A stretch of 64,000 nucleotides of DNA from Ferrimonas pelagia (GTDB lineage Bacteria > Pseudomonadota > Gammaproteobacteria > Enterobacterales > Shewanellaceae): positions 89,845 to 153,844 of the forward strand of contig NZ_BAABJZ010000107.1 of the NCBI RefSeq assembly GCF_039543565.1, read 5' to 3'. Below are positions 40,965 through 49,916 of the stretch, in pieces (the stretch's first letter is position 1; each line of letters starts with the position of its first letter). The position numbers and the translations under genes were made by a program. The notes beneath the pieces were generated by a model. That model worked only from the letters and a program-made list of their open reading frames with translations, made no database searches and was not told the origin of the DNA.

Positions 40965-41014
40965 AACGGTTTCTCCCTCTGCACCGTAATTCGATTATAG
41001 ACAAGGAGATCACA

Positions 41015-41617
41015 ATGCAACGCAGGAAATGGCCATCGTTGAAAATATTATTTGCCGGTATGCCACGTCGTGTGATGGCAAGGGTCATGATGATGGCGGT
41101 GATCAGCATGTTTGGCTCGGGCGTGCTGTTTTTCTTGTTCTATGATCAATTGTTGGCCCAATTGGCTGAGCTACTGGCTTATCAACTGCTCCCTTCTGAA
41201 ATGGCTATCGTTTCAGAACACTTACCATCTCTTCAAGCGGCGATGGTGGATTGGCTCGTAATCTTTATTGGTTTACAGCTGTTCATCTCTGGATTTGGCG
41301 GTTGGTGGCTGTGCCATAAGTTGGCTGGCCCGGTGTTGTCGATACGGCAGGCGTTAGAGCGGCTTGCCGCTGGCGATCTTGCGGCAGAAGTGACGCTGCG
41401 CGATGGTGATGAGATGATCGAGGTAGCGGAGGCAATTAATGATTGTACGGCTCGGATCCAGATCATGGTGATGGGGATGAAAGAGAATATTGCCGTATTG
41501 AAGCAGTCCGAACTCACGACTTACAATGCAGAGTTTCAATTGCGAATGGAGATGGTTGAACAGAATCTGGCTTGGTTTGAGACCGTCAATTATGAATTGG
41601 CTGACGAAGTCTCTTAG
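41015..41617 (+). CDS. Membrane protein with a HAMP domain and no output domain
   Basis: 200 residues with a perfect AAGGAG ribosome site. Two membrane helices (residues ~20-45, and ~74-100 with LVIFIGLQLFISGFGGWWL) enclose a ~30-residue periplasmic loop. A HAMP linker follows (KLAGPVLSIRQALERLAAGD to EMIEVAEAINDCTARIQ), then a short coiled coil. There is no kinase, GGDEF or methyl-accepting domain, so the signal would pass by protein contact. It overlaps the next gene by 26 bases. Confidence 0.8.
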   Translation: MQRRKWPSLKILFAGMPRRVMARVMMMAVISMFGSGVLFFLFYDQLLAQLAELLAYQLLPSEMAIVSEHLPSLQAAMVDWLVIFIGLQLFISGFGGWWLCHKLAGPVLSIRQALERLAAGDLAAEVTLRDGDEMIEVAEAINDCTARIQIMVMGMKENIAVLKQSELTTYNAEFQLRMEMVEQNLAWFETVNYELADEVS

Positions 41618-43877
41618 TCTTTGCTGCTTGGTCTTCGTGTCGATGACTCTTAATGCCATGTCATCAGAGCAGCTTGTTCAGAAGCAATACTTGGGTCTTT
41701 TAAATGACGCTGAGCGCCAGCAGGTGATCACGCGTCAAGACCAAGGCGACAACTGGCTTTTGCTCGCTGCGTTGGTGGCGGTCGATGAGCATCGTTGGGC
41801 ACAGGGGATTGAGCTATTGCGACAATACCTGTCCCAGAATCCGTTTAGTGTACATCGGCTAAGGGCGCGGGCATTGCTGACCCAGATCCAAGCCTTTCAA
41901 CAGGATCCTGCCCTAGGGGACTTTCTGCTGCTATTGCAGATGAGGCAGCGAGATCAAGTCGATTTAATGTACCACGCCATAGGGCGGATGCAGGCCAGTT
42001 ACCCCCATTCGGTGTTGACAGAGAAAGCCCAGTTAGTGGCTGCTCATGCTGCGTTGGAACTGGAAAATAATCTTCCGGTTGCGATAGAGCGCTATCGGTC
42101 GTTAACCGAGCGCGCGAAGGAGGACGAACATAGGTTTGCCGCCTATTTGGGATTAGTGATGAGCTACCATCGTCAAGGGAGACTGGGTGAAGCAATGCAG
42201 GTCGCCGAGCAGTTCGAGGCACAACTGGAGCCGGGGTGGTTTGGTGGCGATGATCTGCAACGACGCGTTTGGCGGCAACGCCTGCAGTCGGCGACGGCGC
42301 TATTGAACCAAGAAGCGCCGGTGAAGCGGCCCATGATCTGGGGCACTGGCGCTCGACTTGACGTCGATTTGCCTGTCGGTAGTGGGCAAAACTACCAACC
42401 TTTGTGGCGGCATGCTCCGGTGCAGGCCGGTGTCCTGCAGGGAGTGACATTATGGATCACCCGGCATTCGGATTGGCGATGGTTACAGCCTGATCTGTTA
42501 AAGCTTGCCGTGCAAAAAGGCTACACACCCATGATCTCGCTTTGGTACTTCGGAGATGAGATCAGCCCCGAGTTTGTCACTGAACACTGGGATGCGTATC
42601 GAACGATGATAAGGCAACGGTTGATCCCATTGTTAAAAGATCTTCCCGAAGCCTATCTCTTACTCGAGCCTGAGTTTAATAAAAATGGCATAGAGCGTTG
42701 GCCTGAGTGGGGACGCCGGATGTCAGAAGTGATCGGTGAGATAAAGCGGGCTTTACCTGGAATAAAGGTTGGGATGGTACTGGGCGACTGGGATCCCATT
42801 GGGCAGTTCGCCAGCTATGAATCTGCGGCACCCGCAATAGAAGCCAGTGATTTTGTGGGGACCATGTTGATGATTGCCGGTTATACCGAGGCCATTCATT
42901 TTGATGCCGACTGGTCACCTTGGATCCGCGCGCAGCGTCTGGCTTTACAATTGCGACAGCGATTCAATAAGCCTTGGATGTTGGCCTATGTGGCGATCGC
43001 TTCCGAGCCGCAATGGCAGCGTAGGCAAGCGTTAGAGCTTGAAAAGTTAGAGCAATATTTACCTGCGCTTAAGCAGTATGGGTTATTTGCAATTAATTGG
43101 TTCTCCTTGGTGGATGATCCTGGCCAGCAGGGGTGGTTTGCCGATGCAGAACAAAGTTTCGGTTTACTAGATCGAAACTTTGAGCCTAAGCCCGCCGCAC
43201 AAACTTGGCATCGACTTGCTTCTACGGATCCCAACGTAGTACCAGAGCTCATCCAGTGGCGGTTTGAACCAACGGCGCAAGGTATCGCCATTTCGGCACA
43301 ATTGAGTCACAGAACGCGCTGGCAACTGACGCTCACTGATGGGCTGAGGGAGTGGCAATACCAGGGAGCAGCAACGCATATTGATCTGAACTGGAATGGC
43401 TATGGGCCGCAGGGGCAGCGTCCTATCGCAGTTAGCTTTACCTGGTCGTCCGGCCGGCGGGATGAGGTGACCGAATGGGTGTTTCAGCCTTCTCAAGGTC
43501 AGCAGGTTCTCAGCCAGTCAAAGGTGTTGCGGCAGTGGCAATCCACTTTGTTTGATTTGCCATCAAGACCAGCTGATCTTGCCGTGGTGCAATTGTATTT
43601 GTCCGAGCTGGAGCCGATTGATGACCAATTATTTGTTGGCTTACAGGATGCTGGCGGCGCAACAAGAATGGTACGGGCTGCCCCTTATTTGCAACGGGTT
43701 GCAGGCGGTTACGTGTTGGAGCTGCCCATTTCGGATCTGGCGCCCGGTTGGCGCCGATATCAATCGGGTGCCGGTTTTGAGTGGCGCTCAGAGCCCAAAG
43801 GGCGGGTGACGTTGAACCTACAGAACCAATCAAGTCATCCGGTTAGATTCCGTGCGGATAAGTTGATTTGGTATTAG
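41592..43877 (+). CDS. Exported protein: TPR-like region, TIM-barrel glycosidase-like domain, beta domain
   Basis: 761 residues. Signal peptide (LCCLVFVSMTLNAMSS), then ~200 residues of helical repeats (WAQGIELLRQYLSQNPFSVH and following) of TPR type. Residues ~240-560 resemble a TIM-barrel glycosidase: VTLWITRHSDWRWL, PMISLWYFGDEIS, AYLLLEPEFNKNGIERW with two glutamates, VGMVLGDWDP, MLAYVAIASEPQ and LFAINWFSLVDDPGQQGW. The C-terminal ~170 residues look like beta-sandwich carbohydrate binding. I could not place it in a named GH family. The ATG at 41592 is preferred; the upstream ATG at 41526 lies deep in the HAMP gene. It ends 5 bases from the convergent DUF3131 gene. Confidence 0.7.
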   Translation: MNWLTKSLSLCCLVFVSMTLNAMSSEQLVQKQYLGLLNDAERQQVITRQDQGDNWLLLAALVAVDEHRWAQGIELLRQYLSQNPFSVHRLRARALLTQIQAFQQDPALGDFLLLLQMRQRDQVDLMYHAIGRMQASYPHSVLTEKAQLVAAHAALELENNLPVAIERYRSLTERAKEDEHRFAAYLGLVMSYHRQGRLGEAMQVAEQFEAQLEPGWFGGDDLQRRVWRQRLQSATALLNQEAPVKRPMIWGTGARLDVDLPVGSGQNYQPLWRHAPVQAGVLQGVTLWITRHSDWRWLQPDLLKLAVQKGYTPMISLWYFGDEISPEFVTEHWDAYRTMIRQRLIPLLKDLPEAYLLLEPEFNKNGIERWPEWGRRMSEVIGEIKRALPGIKVGMVLGDWDPIGQFASYESAAPAIEASDFVGTMLMIAGYTEAIHFDADWSPWIRAQRLALQLRQRFNKPWMLAYVAIASEPQWQRRQALELEKLEQYLPALKQYGLFAINWFSLVDDPGQQGWFADAEQSFGLLDRNFEPKPAAQTWHRLASTDPNVVPELIQWRFEPTAQGIAISAQLSHRTRWQLTLTDGLREWQYQGAATHIDLNWNGYGPQGQRPIAVSFTWSSGRRDEVTEWVFQPSQGQQVLSQSKVLRQWQSTLFDLPSRPADLAVVQLYLSELEPIDDQLFVGLQDAGGATRMVRAAPYLQRVAGGYVLELPISDLAPGWRRYQSGAGFEWRSEPKGRVTLNLQNQSSHPVRFRADKLIWY

Positions 43878-43882
43878 GCGTA

Positions 43883-45301
43883 TTAAGGCAGCTGAATGGG
43901 GTGACATTTGCCAGGAAGTTCAAATTCGTTAGCGCGCACCACTTCAAGTCGCGCACTGGAATATGGAGCCCCTAATAACTTGCCTTGTTGTTTGTATAGT
44001 AACGCCTTTAAGACCGTGGCATTGGTCGGCAAGGAGAGCGCCATTTCATAACCAGCACTTTGTTCGAATCGCCCTTCAAACCAACCTTTCTCAGGGTCAT
44101 GCAGTGGTGAGATTAAGGACATTAATTCATCCGTATACTCGGTGTCCCACAAAGCCCACATGAGAAAGGCAGCCTTGACTGATAACAACGCCTTATTGTC
44201 ATAAAAATCACCTTCATCAGTTTGAGATGCAAACAAGCTGCCCTGAGCCCAGATCGCGTCGTAGAGAAACCAAGGTGATCCGCTAAGAATGTGCTCAGCC
44301 CTTGCGGTATGGATAGCGTCTTGGCGCCAGCGCGCTTCTTGGATCCGGTATAACTGTTCGCTTTGTCGGGCTAAATCTAAGCGTGTGTGCGTCTTATCGC
44401 CTGAACTTACATCATCCCAACGATCCCAATTAAACTCGAGGCCCATATCAAAGAATGGCGTACTGACAAGCGGGTTTGGTACACCGTCAACGCGAGGATC
44501 ACGGCCATCGACCAGCACTGGCATGCCATAGATATAAAAGACTTGATAAGGCTCCAAGACGTCCGCTTTCATAGGGTTAAACCCCCAGAGAGAGTAGCCA
44601 TAGGCGGCGTACTCCTCGTAGCCTAGCCGACCATCCTGGGTTATCTGTATTGTATTATCTTGGCGATATCCACTTTGGATCTCGCCATCGGGGGTAAGCA
44701 AAGCGCAGAAGTCCCACCGTAGCAGGGCCTTGTCGATATACTCTCCATAGGGTGGGTAATAGCGTTTAAAAACATTTAGCCAAATAAGCAGTCGGCCCAC
44801 TTCAAGACCGGACCAGCCGATCTCACCCGGCTCATTGGCATAATTCACCATGTCTGTGGTTTGGGTATGGTAAACCCGATTGGGTACCCGGTTATCAAAA
44901 AGGTCCATGGTGTTGAGAAAGTGCAGGACAGCTGAGAGTCGGCCATCAAACGCTAAGTGGTCCACCAAGCCGAGCTGATAGGCGACATGTAGGCTTGCCA
45001 GATATTCTGCGACGTTGCCCATAGTGGCAGTGGGGTAACCGTTGACCCCACCGACCAATCCGGTTTTCGGATCGGTGTTTTGGTCAATGTATTGCCATGC
45101 AATCGAGGCCCATTCGAGCTCCTCTTCGGTCAAGGCGCCATGACGTCCTTGCCAAAACCAGGAGCCGTTGGCAACTTTGTCGTAAGCCTGAGTCGCGCCA
45201 TCGGAGATAAGCCCGCAGCCGCTGAGAGTTAGGCTAGCGACAAGTGCTGCAATTGTGGCGTGACGGTAAGCACTGTTGAAGATGTGGGCTGAACTCATCA
45301 T
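43883..45301 (-). CDS. DUF3131 lipoprotein, paralogue 1
   Basis: 472 residues. Signal with lipobox (LVASLTLSGCGLI), so probably membrane anchored. The rest is one helical-toroid-type domain of DUF3131: TGLVGGVNGYPTATMGNVAEYL, VNYANEPGEIGWSGLEVGRL, GRLGYEEYAAYGYSLWGF and DGRDPRVDG. Such domains resemble glycoamylase-like (alpha/alpha) barrels, and a role in modifying or cutting the polymer is plausible but not shown. Its first 68 bases, encoding the signal peptide, lie inside the 3' end of paralogue 2. It is the last gene of the operon. Confidence 0.85.
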   Translation of the reverse strand: MMSSAHIFNSAYRHATIAALVASLTLSGCGLISDGATQAYDKVANGSWFWQGRHGALTEEELEWASIAWQYIDQNTDPKTGLVGGVNGYPTATMGNVAEYLASLHVAYQLGLVDHLAFDGRLSAVLHFLNTMDLFDNRVPNRVYHTQTTDMVNYANEPGEIGWSGLEVGRLLIWLNVFKRYYPPYGEYIDKALLRWDFCALLTPDGEIQSGYRQDNTIQITQDGRLGYEEYAAYGYSLWGFNPMKADVLEPYQVFYIYGMPVLVDGRDPRVDGVPNPLVSTPFFDMGLEFNWDRWDDVSSGDKTHTRLDLARQSEQLYRIQEARWRQDAIHTARAEHILSGSPWFLYDAIWAQGSLFASQTDEGDFYDNKALLSVKAAFLMWALWDTEYTDELMSLISPLHDPEKGWFEGRFEQSAGYEMALSLPTNATVLKALLYKQQGKLLGAPYSSARLEVVRANEFELPGKCHPIQLP

Positions 45302-46682
45302 TAAGCACCGCTTCCCAGCGGCTGGGTGGACGCCAAGGATGCTCGACAGCTAACTCACCCTGAACCTTATAGAGTAAGGAAGCCATCATGATCCCGTTAT
45401 TATTAGAGGTATAGGTTTCTATTAACCCAGTACCGTTTTCATAGATCCCTTCATAAAAACCTTTTTCCGGGTTGTAGAGATCGGCAATGTGTTCAAACAC
45501 AATATCTGTATAAGGTGTGTCCCACAAGACCCACATCCCCAAGGCACCCTTTAACGCCACTGCCGCATACTGTGGCAGGTACTCTCCTTTTTCAGAGATG
45601 GTGTTCCACGCATAGCCATCGGTATATATGGTGTCGTATACAAAGTAGGGCGCCTTGTCCAACTGATGCTCGGTGCGCGCGGTAATGATCCCTGTATCCA
45701 TATAGCGAGCTTCTTGCACGGCGTAGATCCGTTGAGCGAAGTCCGCTACCCATTTTTGACTAAAATCCGTATCTTCAGAGGATGTATCCCATGGTTGATC
45801 CCAGCCAAACTCGATACCGTCAAGCACATAGCTCTCCGTAACGACATAGCTGTGTGCCACTAACTTACGGGGATCTCGGCTGTCGTAAGGGATGTCATAC
45901 CCATACATGTTGATGACATCGTACGGCTCTGGTTTGGAGGCGCGTTCAGTGTGAAACCCCCAGAGTTGAAATCCTTTGGCGGCATACTCTTCGTAGCCTA
46001 ACCGGCCTTCTTGCAGGTATTCTGTCGGTTCGCCAGGTCCGGCAAGGGCACCGAACATGGTGCCAAATTCGTCAACTACATGGCAAAAATTCCAGCGCAA
46101 GATCCCAGCATCAATGCCAGGCGCATGCTCAGGGTAGCGCTCTTTGATGATCCAAAGCCAAGTTAGGAAGCGGCCGATGTCGAGTGCTGAATAGCCGATC
46201 TCACCGGGTTGGTTTGCATAGTTTACCTTTGCTGCGGTAACCGTGTTGTATGCTTTATTCGGTACTTCGCCTCGATACAGATCCATGGTATTAAGGGTTT
46301 TGATAAATCGCACCATGCGTTCGTCGAACGTTTGTTTCTGAATGATCCCCAACTCACGGGCTGTAACCATACCGGCCAAATAGGATGCGGTATCCCATAG
46401 TGTGGTGGAAGGGTAGCCATCAACCGCATTCACCAGCCCGGTTGTCGGTTGGTAATTGTTCTCAAAATAGGTCCATGCTGTGCGAGCCATGTTCATCTCT
46501 CGCTCAGTCAAAGCTCCTCGCCGCGGTTGTGGTACCTCTACATGTGGTGGTATCGGCGCTTGGCGTTTGACACCATAACCATCACCGACCTCTACGTCCG
46601 GCAGATCAGCGCTAGGCGTGCTGATGGTAGAGCAGCTGGTCAGCCAAGCGACACAAGACAGGCTAATCAGAGTGCGCTGCAT
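45234..46682 (-). CDS. DUF3131 lipoprotein, paralogue 2
   Basis: 482 residues; lipobox LTSC at the end of a short signal, then a Pro-rich linker (~25-55) and the DUF3131 domain with TGLVNAVDGYPSTTLWDTASYL, VNYANQPGEIGYSALDIGRF, GRLGYEEYAAKGFQLWGF and PYDSRDPRK. It is closer to paralogue 3 in the YPSTTLWDT region than paralogue 1 is. It shares a TAATG junction with paralogue 3. Its last ~22 residues (PHLQQCLPSRHNCSTCR) are Cys-rich and unlike the family, a consequence of overlapping paralogue 1. Confidence 0.85.
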   Translation of the reverse strand: MQRTLISLSCVAWLTSCSTISTPSADLPDVEVGDGYGVKRQAPIPPHVEVPQPRRGALTEREMNMARTAWTYFENNYQPTTGLVNAVDGYPSTTLWDTASYLAGMVTARELGIIQKQTFDERMVRFIKTLNTMDLYRGEVPNKAYNTVTAAKVNYANQPGEIGYSALDIGRFLTWLWIIKERYPEHAPGIDAGILRWNFCHVVDEFGTMFGALAGPGEPTEYLQEGRLGYEEYAAKGFQLWGFHTERASKPEPYDVINMYGYDIPYDSRDPRKLVAHSYVVTESYVLDGIEFGWDQPWDTSSEDTDFSQKWVADFAQRIYAVQEARYMDTGIITARTEHQLDKAPYFVYDTIYTDGYAWNTISEKGEYLPQYAAVALKGALGMWVLWDTPYTDIVFEHIADLYNPEKGFYEGIYENGTGLIETYTSNNNGIMMASLLYKVQGELAVEHPWRPPSRWEAVLNDEFSPHLQQCLPSRHNCSTCR

Positions 46683-48025
46683 TATAACGATTCCTTCTGA
46701 GCCAAACGAACGGGATCTGACTGAGTGCCCGCACGAAGTAGTGGACCTTGTTCAATGTAAAGCAGGGACTCAAGAATGATGCCATTGGTATTGGCTGTCA
46801 GCGCCTTGTTGGTCTCATTCAGAGTTTCATAAAAACCGGAATACCAGCCTTTTTCTGGGTTAAATAAGGTACTGGCTTTGTCCATTAGCTTAAGGCTGTA
46901 TGGGTCTCGGTAGAGTGCGTACCAGCCAAATGCAGCCTTGGTCGACAAGGTTCTGAATTCGGAGGCATCTTCGCCACTATCACTGATGGCATTCCAAGCT
47001 TTGCCATCGGCAAATACGGTGTTGTAGACAAAGTAGGGCGCTCTATCAATGTTGTCTTCACTGACGGCAGTGAGTGTTCCGGTACGGTCGTAACGCGATT
47101 TTTGGGCAGAATAGACCCGCCATGCGAATTCATGCGAGATCTTGTCCCAGCCAAACTCCAAGCCATCGAGAATATAGCTTTCACTCACCACGTAATTATG
47201 CGCTTTAAACCGTTTGGGATCTCGGCTGTCAGTGGGAACCTCGACACCTTCAATCTCCTTTAAGATCAAAAAGTCGGTGTAACGAAGTGCTTGCGCAACA
47301 TCTTTACCCATTAGGTTCAGTGACTTCCCGGCGTACTCCTCGTACCCGATCCGGCCTTCCTGGACGTACAGGGTTTGCTCTTGCTCGACCGTGGCCCCAT
47401 ACAGCAGTGATTCTTGCAGCATGGGGTCAAGATCCCAACGGGACAATACACGGTTGACCTGATGGGTATAGGTGGGGTACTCCCAAACGAGAATGTTGAA
47501 CGGTACCAGCAATCTGCCGATATCGATCGCCGACCAGCCTATCCCCCTTTCATTCGGCGTATTGTCGTAATTCACCATCGCAAGGCTGCGTGTGTCATAC
47601 GCCTTATTGGGGAGTTGTTCATCAAAAAGAGGAAGTTGTGCCAGGCTAGCTAAAGCTGCCGACATTCTTTGGTTAAATTCGGTCTCATTAATGATGTCGA
47701 GCTTAGATGCAGCGATCAGCGCCATGAGATAAGACGAGGTATCCCACAATGTGGTTGACGGGTAGTCATTGACCGAATTGACGAGTCCGCTTGGCTGCGT
47801 GTTGTTCTCAAAATACTGCCATGCGGTCAATGCCCATTGTCGTTCTGCTTGGTTTAATGGCCTAGGTTCGTTACTCGGTATATCTGGGCTGTAGATCAAG
47901 TGTGTTACCAGATCATCGCGAAACTCTTGCTGCTCGATCGTGAAGACAAAACCGAAAGCGACAGTAAGCCCCAGCAAAAAGACAAAATGGTGACGTGCAT
48001 GGAGCAGATTTTTTCGAAAAGACAT
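46682..48025 (-). CDS. DUF3131 membrane-anchored protein, paralogue 3
   Basis: 447 residues. In place of a lipobox it has one N-terminal membrane helix (FVFLLGLTVAFGFVF), so it is anchored in the inner membrane facing the periplasm. The DUF3131 motifs are complete: SGLVNSVNDYPSTTLWDTSSYL, GIGWSAIDIGRLL, GRIGYEEYAGKSLNLMG, PTDSRDPKR. The ATG at 48025 is chosen for GGAG at 8-base spacing; a GTG at 48034 is an alternative. It follows the synthase by 14 bases and probably works beside it. Confidence 0.85.
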   Translation of the reverse strand: MSFRKNLLHARHHFVFLLGLTVAFGFVFTIEQQEFRDDLVTHLIYSPDIPSNEPRPLNQAERQWALTAWQYFENNTQPSGLVNSVNDYPSTTLWDTSSYLMALIAASKLDIINETEFNQRMSAALASLAQLPLFDEQLPNKAYDTRSLAMVNYDNTPNERGIGWSAIDIGRLLVPFNILVWEYPTYTHQVNRVLSRWDLDPMLQESLLYGATVEQEQTLYVQEGRIGYEEYAGKSLNLMGKDVAQALRYTDFLILKEIEGVEVPTDSRDPKRFKAHNYVVSESYILDGLEFGWDKISHEFAWRVYSAQKSRYDRTGTLTAVSEDNIDRAPYFVYNTVFADGKAWNAISDSGEDASEFRTLSTKAAFGWYALYRDPYSLKLMDKASTLFNPEKGWYSGFYETLNETNKALTANTNGIILESLLYIEQGPLLRAGTQSDPVRLAQKESL

Positions 48026-48039
48026 CCGTGTCACTCCTG

Positions 48040-49896
48040 TTAAACGTTAACCGCTAAGGGCTCTTTATCACCCGTATCGGTTTGAGGCTCGGGCTCAGGA
48101 CGCCAGAATGCAGATAGCACCATACCGGCCATGGCGACAATGTTATTCAAACACCAAAACGTATTTACGATCAGGCCACTGATATTGATATCACCATACC
48201 AGTTAAACTGATAGTTCATCCAGCCCCAGATTAACGCAATGGCAGTGACAAGCATGATGCCAAACTGTGGAAGCACTAAGTGGAAGAAGTTCCCTTCCTG
48301 ACGATCCTTCGGTGTGCTGGGGAACTTGATCTGTTCACCTTTGACCACGGTCCAAATCGCTCTTAGGTTAACAGGGAAAAAGGCTAGGTAGTTGGACTTT
48401 CCTTTAAACCCACTGATCCCCCAGGTCGCCGACATGGCTGCCAATTCGTTGGTAATGATGAAGGGGATGAGATGTAGATAGAATTCTTGCGAGTATGCTG
48501 CGACGGGGGCAATACCGGAAAACAGATAAATAATCGGAGCCAGAAGGAACATAATATTCCATAGCGCACCAAAGTAACTCCATACGGTAGCCCCATACAT
48601 CACACGTTGGGCGAAACTCATCCCTTTGCGAAAGACAGGGGAATCATGAGCGGCAATATCGATGGTGCCACCGGCATATTTAAAGCGTTGAACCATCCAG
48701 GTTTGCAGATCTTGTGGCGACAGCATCTTGGATTCGACATTGGGATGTAAAACGGACTTCCATACGCGGTCTTCATCCGAGTGCAATACGATGGAGGTGT
48801 ATATGTCTTCGGATACATGGAATTTATAAGGTGTGAACTCGGTATCCAAGACCGTTTGTTGGATCATCATGTCTGATAATCCCTCATCGATATCTTGCTC
48901 TCCGGTTAACTTTCGAATGGCTTTATCCTGTTCTTGCCTTTGTTTTTCAATGCTTTCGGCGTAGCTCTTTAGTGCAGCTTCCATAACCGCTTCTCGGCGG
49001 TGGATGGAGCCAGCGCCACAGCAAAACGCAGCATTCGCCCAGTTACGCCGTCTTTGAATTACGTCGTAAAACATCTGGGGGCAGTTAACGTAGGGGTCGG
49101 AGCCTATGGTGACTGGGCCGTAGAGCCGCTCAACGAGGCGGCCGATGCTACGGCCTGCTGCGCCATAGCGTCTTTCGAGAGTGTGGGTCAGTGATTGACC
49201 TTCGGGCAGATCGAAAAACCACTGCGGCGTTTGTACCCAGGCAACATCCGGATCGCGAAAATATCCTAAGGTGTGGCGTAGGATAGTTGGGAAAGGTCGG
49301 GTATCGGCATCGCAAATGACGATGAAATCACCGTCGGTTTGTTCCATGGCATTGCGAAGGTTTCCGGCCTTGAACCCTTCATTGCTGTTTCTGGTGATGT
49401 AATTGACGCCCAACTCCTCAGCAAGTGCCTTCATCGCTGGGCGCCGGCCATCGTCTAAGATGTGGATCTTAATGTCTATTTTGTGGGGGTATTCGACTTT
49501 AAGTGCATCCACGATGCTGAGTTTGACTAACTCCTCTTCTTCATCGTAGCTCGGGAAGAACATATCGATCCGGATAGGCCGATCTTCACTCAGCTCGTGG
49601 TGAATGCATTGTTGTATGGTTTGGGGAGGGGAGCGCCGAGGGTAGTCTTTGACCTTCCAAAGATTGATGCTAAACAATACCAAGCCGATATAGGCGCATG
49701 TCTCCGCGAGGGCTAATGGTATAGCAAACCATAATGCCTCTGGATTTAAAGAGGAGGTCCAGCGCCATAGTATATACCAACCACCAATGACTAAGTTGAC
49801 GGTGATGAAAAACTGCCACAGCAACTCGAGACCAGGATTGTACTTTAGTGGCTCTGGCGGTTTGCGGTCTTCGAACTTATCAAAGTAAAATGCCAT
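48040..49896 (-). CDS. Processive GT2 glycosyltransferase, cellulose-synthase-like
   Basis: 618 residues. Two N-terminal membrane helices (~25-80), a cytoplasmic GT2 domain (~105-410) and about five C-terminal helices (~430-600) form the architecture of processive beta-glycan synthases. Motifs: DDG 148-150, DAD 196-198, FCCGAGSIHRREAV, SED 362-364 and QRFKY 403-407 in place of QRxRW. A charged insertion (~310-345) interrupts the catalytic domain. There is no C-terminal PilZ domain, unlike BcsA, so cyclic-di-GMP activation through PilZ is not expected. No bcsB or bcsC is nearby. The polymer is unknown. Confidence 0.9.
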   Translation of the reverse strand: MAFYFDKFEDRKPPEPLKYNPGLELLWQFFITVNLVIGGWYILWRWTSSLNPEALWFAIPLALAETCAYIGLVLFSINLWKVKDYPRRSPPQTIQQCIHHELSEDRPIRIDMFFPSYDEEEELVKLSIVDALKVEYPHKIDIKIHILDDGRRPAMKALAEELGVNYITRNSNEGFKAGNLRNAMEQTDGDFIVICDADTRPFPTILRHTLGYFRDPDVAWVQTPQWFFDLPEGQSLTHTLERRYGAAGRSIGRLVERLYGPVTIGSDPYVNCPQMFYDVIQRRRNWANAAFCCGAGSIHRREAVMEAALKSYAESIEKQRQEQDKAIRKLTGEQDIDEGLSDMMIQQTVLDTEFTPYKFHVSEDIYTSIVLHSDEDRVWKSVLHPNVESKMLSPQDLQTWMVQRFKYAGGTIDIAAHDSPVFRKGMSFAQRVMYGATVWSYFGALWNIMFLLAPIIYLFSGIAPVAAYSQEFYLHLIPFIITNELAAMSATWGISGFKGKSNYLAFFPVNLRAIWTVVKGEQIKFPSTPKDRQEGNFFHLVLPQFGIMLVTAIALIWGWMNYQFNWYGDINISGLIVNTFWCLNNIVAMAGMVLSAFWRPEPEPQTDTGDKEPLAVNV

Positions 49897-49916
49897 CTTG
49901 ACTCTCCGGCTTGATC

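Noticed and set aside
48040..49896. Bacterial cellulose (bcs) operon
   Set aside because: The GT2 resembles BcsA, but bcsB, bcsC and the PilZ domain are missing and DUF3131 genes take their place.
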